Made by a program: the position numbers and the translations under genes. A model generated the notes under the pieces. The model saw only the letters and a program-made list of their open reading frames with translations. It searched no databases and was not told where the DNA came from. DNA of 33,630 nucleotides from Streptomyces sp. McG3 (GTDB lineage: Bacteria; Actinomycetota; Actinomycetes; Streptomycetales; Streptomycetaceae), in NCBI RefSeq assembly GCF_018619185.1, contig NZ_JAAXYC010000061.1, forward strand, positions 1-33,630. The letters are read 5' to 3'. Numbering within the stretch: the stretch's first letter is position 1; each line of letters starts with the position of its first letter. Below, one piece after another: positions 31,058 through 33,630 of this stretch.

Positions 31058-31086
31058 GGTGTCCGATCGGTGTCCGATCGGACACC
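31058..31086. promoter_or_regulatory. Operator-like palindrome with extra half site
   Basis: GGTGTCCGATCGGACACC (31069-31086) is a perfect 18-bp palindrome. A further copy of its left part, GGTGTCCGATC, lies directly before it (31058-31068). It sits in the 352-base divergent gap between the lipase and icmB and looks like a binding site for a dimeric repressor. Confidence 0.55.
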
Positions 31087-31170
31087 TACGGGTCGACGAC
31101 GCCGGGCGAACACGTCCCACATGTGATTTCCCCCTCCCGGCCTGCCGCGAAACAGCGCCTTGCGGGATGC

Positions 31171-31179
31171 TGTGGATAA
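31171..31179 (-). promoter_or_regulatory. Single DnaA-box-like sequence
   Basis: TGTGGATAA is the complement of TTATCCACA, the E. coli DnaA box; Streptomyces boxes usually read TTGTCCACA. It is isolated, 54 bases before icmB. The rest of this gap shows no other recognised element. Confidence 0.25.
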
Positions 31180-31232
31180 CGTTCGTTCACATCCCCGGCC
31201 CTTCAGGCGCGGGAGACCAGGTGGAGGCAGTG

Positions 31233-31646
31233 ATGGGTGTGACCGGTCCGATCCGTGTGGTGGTGGCCAAGCCGGGACTCGACGGCCACGACCGCGGGGC
31301 CAAAGTCATCGCGCGGGCGTTGCGGGACGCCGGTATGGAGGTGATCTACACGGGGCTCCACCAGACGCCCGAGCAGATCGTCGACACGGCGATCCAGGAG
31401 GACGCCGACGCCATCGGCCTGTCGATCCTCTCCGGGGCGCACAACACGCTGTTCGCCAAGGTGATCGAGTTGCTGAAGGCCCGGGAGGCGGAGGACATCA
31501 AGGTGTTCGGCGGCGGGATCATCCCGGAGGACGACATCGCGCCCCTGAAGGAGCTGGGTGTGGCGGAGCTGTTCACCCCGGGGGCGACGACGACCGAGAT
31601 CGTCACGTGGGTCAACGCCAACGTCCGCCAGGCCGCGCAGGCCTGA
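31233..31646 (+). CDS. icmB: Cobalamin-binding small subunit of isobutyryl-CoA mutase
   Basis: 137-residue B12-binding protein of the methylmalonyl-CoA mutase small-domain type. The base-off/His-on signature is complete: DGHDRG (Asp17, His19, Gly22), SILSG (64-68) and GGGIIP (93-98). Its length matches stand-alone IcmB, which pairs with a separate large subunit IcmA to interconvert isobutyryl-CoA and butyryl-CoA; icmA is not in this window. ATG at 31233 has GGAGG five bases upstream, with an in-frame GTG directly before it. No cobalamin riboswitch is visible upstream. It could instead serve another acyl-CoA mutase large subunit. Confidence 0.87.
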   Translation: MGVTGPIRVVVAKPGLDGHDRGAKVIARALRDAGMEVIYTGLHQTPEQIVDTAIQEDADAIGLSILSGAHNTLFAKVIELLKAREAEDIKVFGGGIIPEDDIAPLKELGVAELFTPGATTTEIVTWVNANVRQAAQA

Positions 31647-31661
31647 ACACCGACCCCGGAG

Positions 31662-31684
31662 CGGGCCCGCTGCGTAGGGGCCCG
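31662..31684 (+). terminator. Hairpin after icmB
   Basis: CGGGCCC (31662-31668) pairs with GGGCCCG (31678-31684) in a 7-bp stem with a 9-base loop, 16 bases after the icmB stop. Confidence 0.5.
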
Positions 31685-31688
31685 CGCG

Positions 31689-31709
31689 GGCGACGGCGAT
31701 TCCGTCGCC
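31689..31709. terminator. Second hairpin between icmB and DUF5691 gene
   Basis: GGCGACGG (31689-31696) pairs with CCGTCGCC (31702-31709) around a 5-base loop. It may serve either of the convergent genes. Confidence 0.5.
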
Positions 31710-31746
31710 GTCCCGGGCCGTCGCCCCCGTACGTGCCCGCGTTCTC

Positions 31747-31782
31747 GCTGTAGCTGTAGCTGTAGCTGTAGCTGTAGCTGTT
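31747..31782. repeat. GCTGTA hexanucleotide microsatellite
   Basis: Five perfect copies of GCTGTA (31747-31776) and a sixth imperfect one (GCTGTT). It is intergenic, in the 3' region of both icmB and the DUF5691 gene. Such low-GC short repeats are unusual here. Confidence 0.9.
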
Positions 31783-31871
31783 GCCGTCGCCCGCGTGCTC
31801 GCGTTGTGGCCGTCGTTGTCGTTGTCGCTCGTCACGACGGTGGGCGGCTCCGCTCCGCTTCCCCCGCGGCA

Positions 31872-33548
31872 TCAGGACATCAGTTCCGCCTCCATCGCGG
31901 CGCGCAGCCGCAGGGTGGAGACCAGGCGCTGGAAGGCTTCCGACCAGTAGCCGCCCGCCCCCGGCGATGCCCCTTCCTGCTCGTCCTGCGCGGCCGTCAG
32001 GACCTCCAGCCGGTCGGCCTCGGCCGGATCCAGGCAGCGTTCCGCGAGGCCCATCACTCCGCTGAAGCTCCAGGGATAGCTCCCGCCGTCCCGCGCGATG
32101 TCGAGAGCGTCGACCACCGCACGCCCGAGCGGCCCGGCCCAGGGGACCGTGCACACCCCGAGCAGCTGGAACGCCTCCGAGAGGCCGTGTGCGGCGATGA
32201 ACTCGGCGACCCAGGAGGCGCGTTCGGCCTGCTCCAGGATCGCGAGGAGCTTCGAGCGCTCGGCGATCGAGGCCGTCCCGGGGCCGCTCGCCGGGGGAGC
32301 CGAGGGGCGCCCGAGCAGGGCCCGGGCCCACTGCGGATTCCGCTGCCGCACGGCCGCCCGGCACCAGGCGGCGTGCAGCTCGTCCGCCCAGTCGTCGGCG
32401 ACGGGCAGGGCCACGACCTCCGCGGCGGGACGTCCGCCGAACCGCTCCTCCCAGATGCCCAGCGGGGTGGCCTCCACCAACTGCCCGAGCCACCAGGACC
32501 GTTCGCCCCGGCCGGTCGGCGGGACCGCGGCGACGCCGTCGCGCTGCATCGCCGCGTCGCACTCGTGCGGCGCCTCCACGGCTATGGAGGCGGCGTCCCC
32601 GGTACGGTCCGGGTTCACGCAGGACATCGCGCGGGCCGCCATCCGTCCGGCGAGCGCCGACTCGGGCAGGGCGGAGAGCAGTTCGGCGGCGGTGGCGCGG
32701 ACGTTGCGGCTGCGGTCGGACAGGGCCTGCTCCAGGAACGTCTCGTCGTCGCCCCCGAGCCCGGACCGCAGGGAGTCCAGGAACATCAGCCGGTCCTCGG
32801 CCCGTTCGGCCGGCCAGGTGGTGGCGAGCAGGGCGAGCGCGGTGGGCGGATCCTGCGCCCGTACGGCGTCGAGCAGCGCGACCCGCTCCGCGAACAGCCC
32901 TTCCTCCCACAGCCGGCCCACCGCTTCCGGGTCCGTGATGTCGGGGTGGAGCGCGCCGCTCGCCGCGCCCCGCAGGGCGAACTTCCAGTCGGGGTTCAGC
33001 CCGGCCAGCCACAGACCGCGCGGCCCGGCGAACGCGAGCGCCTGCGGGCGCAGGTCCGTACGGGCGCGGGCGGCGTCCAGCAGCGCCGGCAACAGGGCCG
33101 CCGGGGCACGGAACCCCTTCCGGTTGGCGGTGGCCAGCCACTGCGGAATCAGCTCGGTGAGATCGGGGGCGGCCCCGCGCCGCCCGCTGCCCGAAGGCGC
33201 GGCACGGTCGGCCAACAGGTGGGCGAGCCGGTGCCAGGCGGCCTCGGGGAGCGCCGGGCGGGGATCCGGTGCGGCGGGCTCGGGCCGGGCCTCCGGCACG
33301 GCCGGAAGCAGCCCGGCCCGCTGCCGCACGGTATGCAGCGCGGCGGCGTCCAGCAGGGCCGCGGGCGCATCGGCCGGTGCGGGGCCGCCGCGTGGCGTCG
33401 GGGGACGGCGGTCGGTGCCCAGGAGCGCCGAGGTGACGAGCTCCTCCCAGGGGAGGGAGTCGACGGAGGCGCAAGCGGCGGCGGTAGCAACGGGGGCGGG
33501 GTTGTCGGTGTCGGTCGCGGTGGCGGTGGTGCTGGTCGTGCGAGGCAT
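31872..33548 (-). CDS. DUF5691-type protein
   Basis: 558 residues. A Thr/Ala/Asp-rich N-terminal tail (1-30) precedes a long, mostly helical region beginning WEELVTSALLGTDRRPP, which I recognise from DUF5691 proteins. Parts look like HEAT-type helical repeats (DRSRNVRATAAELLSALPES). There is no signal peptide or membrane span. From memory, such genes often lie beside SWIM zinc-finger, MoxR-type ATPase and VWA-domain genes; these would lie beyond the right edge, and none is visible. ATG at 33548 has GGAGGGG about five bases upstream. The remaining 82 bases upstream hold no stop codon or recognisable gene end. Function unknown. Confidence 0.75.
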   Translation of the reverse strand: MPRTTSTTATATDTDNPAPVATAAACASVDSLPWEELVTSALLGTDRRPPTPRGGPAPADAPAALLDAAALHTVRQRAGLLPAVPEARPEPAAPDPRPALPEAAWHRLAHLLADRAAPSGSGRRGAAPDLTELIPQWLATANRKGFRAPAALLPALLDAARARTDLRPQALAFAGPRGLWLAGLNPDWKFALRGAASGALHPDITDPEAVGRLWEEGLFAERVALLDAVRAQDPPTALALLATTWPAERAEDRLMFLDSLRSGLGGDDETFLEQALSDRSRNVRATAAELLSALPESALAGRMAARAMSCVNPDRTGDAASIAVEAPHECDAAMQRDGVAAVPPTGRGERSWWLGQLVEATPLGIWEERFGGRPAAEVVALPVADDWADELHAAWCRAAVRQRNPQWARALLGRPSAPPASGPGTASIAERSKLLAILEQAERASWVAEFIAAHGLSEAFQLLGVCTVPWAGPLGRAVVDALDIARDGGSYPWSFSGVMGLAERCLDPAEADRLEVLTAAQDEQEGASPGAGGYWSEAFQRLVSTLRLRAAMEAELMS

Positions 33549-33630
33549 CTTTCCCCTCCAGCGGCAGGAATGCGCGGATGTCGGACTGGGACGGCGGACT
33601 GATGGCGGGGAGGTGCGGCGGGCAGGGGAC

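Noticed and set aside
30881..31120. N-terminal extension of the lipase frame
   Set aside because: AGGAGG and the hydrophobic N-terminus support the GTG at 30880; the extension is Arg-rich and covers repeats.
30881..31232. Cobalamin riboswitch upstream of icmB
   Set aside because: I looked for the B12-box and found no GCCACTG-like conserved core; only repeats and a palindrome are present.
31747..31782. CRISPR array
   Set aside because: The units are six bases with no spacers; it is a simple microsatellite.
31612..33474. 620-codon minus-strand frame overlapping the DUF5691 gene
   Set aside because: Arg/Ala/Gly-rich, no ribosome-binding site, out of frame with the recognisable protein.

Overview
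The window is a very GC-rich actinobacterial chromosome segment, almost certainly Streptomyces. Codon third positions are mostly G or C, GTG and TTG starts are common, and the gene families are typical: transmembrane Ser/Thr kinases, an LAxTG surface protein, PspC signalling proteins, NlpC/P60 hydrolases under a c-di-AMP riboswitch, and icmB. The order kinases - gabD2 - GMC oxidoreductase - guaA - PspC/two-component - NlpC/P60 - pcrA - M23 peptidase - lipase - icmB resembles, from memory, the SCO4775-SCO4801 region of S. coelicolor. It looks like core chromosome. I see no insertion sequence, prophage, CRISPR array or tRNA.

Layout. 1-5413: three tandem membrane-anchored Ser/Thr kinases (the first is cut by the window edge) with similar extracellular domains. 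5587-9175: succinic semialdehyde dehydrogenase and a GMC oxidoreductase carrying a CX2CX2CX3C motif. 9277-11028: a sortase-anchored surface protein behind a tandem GTCACA box, followed by a hairpin-rich gap. 11387-11884 (minus): chorismate mutase preceded by a short leader ORF rich in Phe and Tyr codons and by mutually exclusive hairpins, which looks like an attenuator. 12127-17506 (plus): guaA, a methyltransferase, a class II aldolase-like protein, a Cys-containing membrane protein and a DoxX protein. 17413-21211: a PspC/LiaF-like membrane protein with a coupled 87-residue membrane protein (minus), divergent from a PspC histidine kinase and its NarL-type regulator (plus), with inverted repeats between them. 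21225-25010: a GNAT enzyme and two paralogous NlpC/P60 hydrolases (minus) flanking a small membrane protein (plus). The second hydrolase has a ydaO c-di-AMP riboswitch; the first has a different leader that can pair with its own ribosome-binding site. 25454-27895: PcrA/UvrD helicase, ending at an 18-bp terminator. 28012-30880 (minus): an M23 peptidase with a long Tyr-rich N-terminal region and an alpha/beta-hydrolase lipase. 31233-31646: the small B12-binding subunit of isobutyryl-CoA mutase. 31872-33548 (minus): a DUF5691-type protein.

Common theme. Many genes concern the cell envelope and its surveillance: kinases with external domains, a PspC signalling module, peptidoglycan hydrolases, a sortase substrate and a lipase. 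Metabolic genes (GMP synthase, chorismate mutase, SSADH, IcmB) sit among them. The most interesting non-coding signals are the chorismate mutase leader/attenuator (11742-11896), the ribosome-binding-site switch before the first NlpC/P60 gene (23171-23212), and the GGTGTC repeat/palindrome array between the lipase and icmB (30940-31086).
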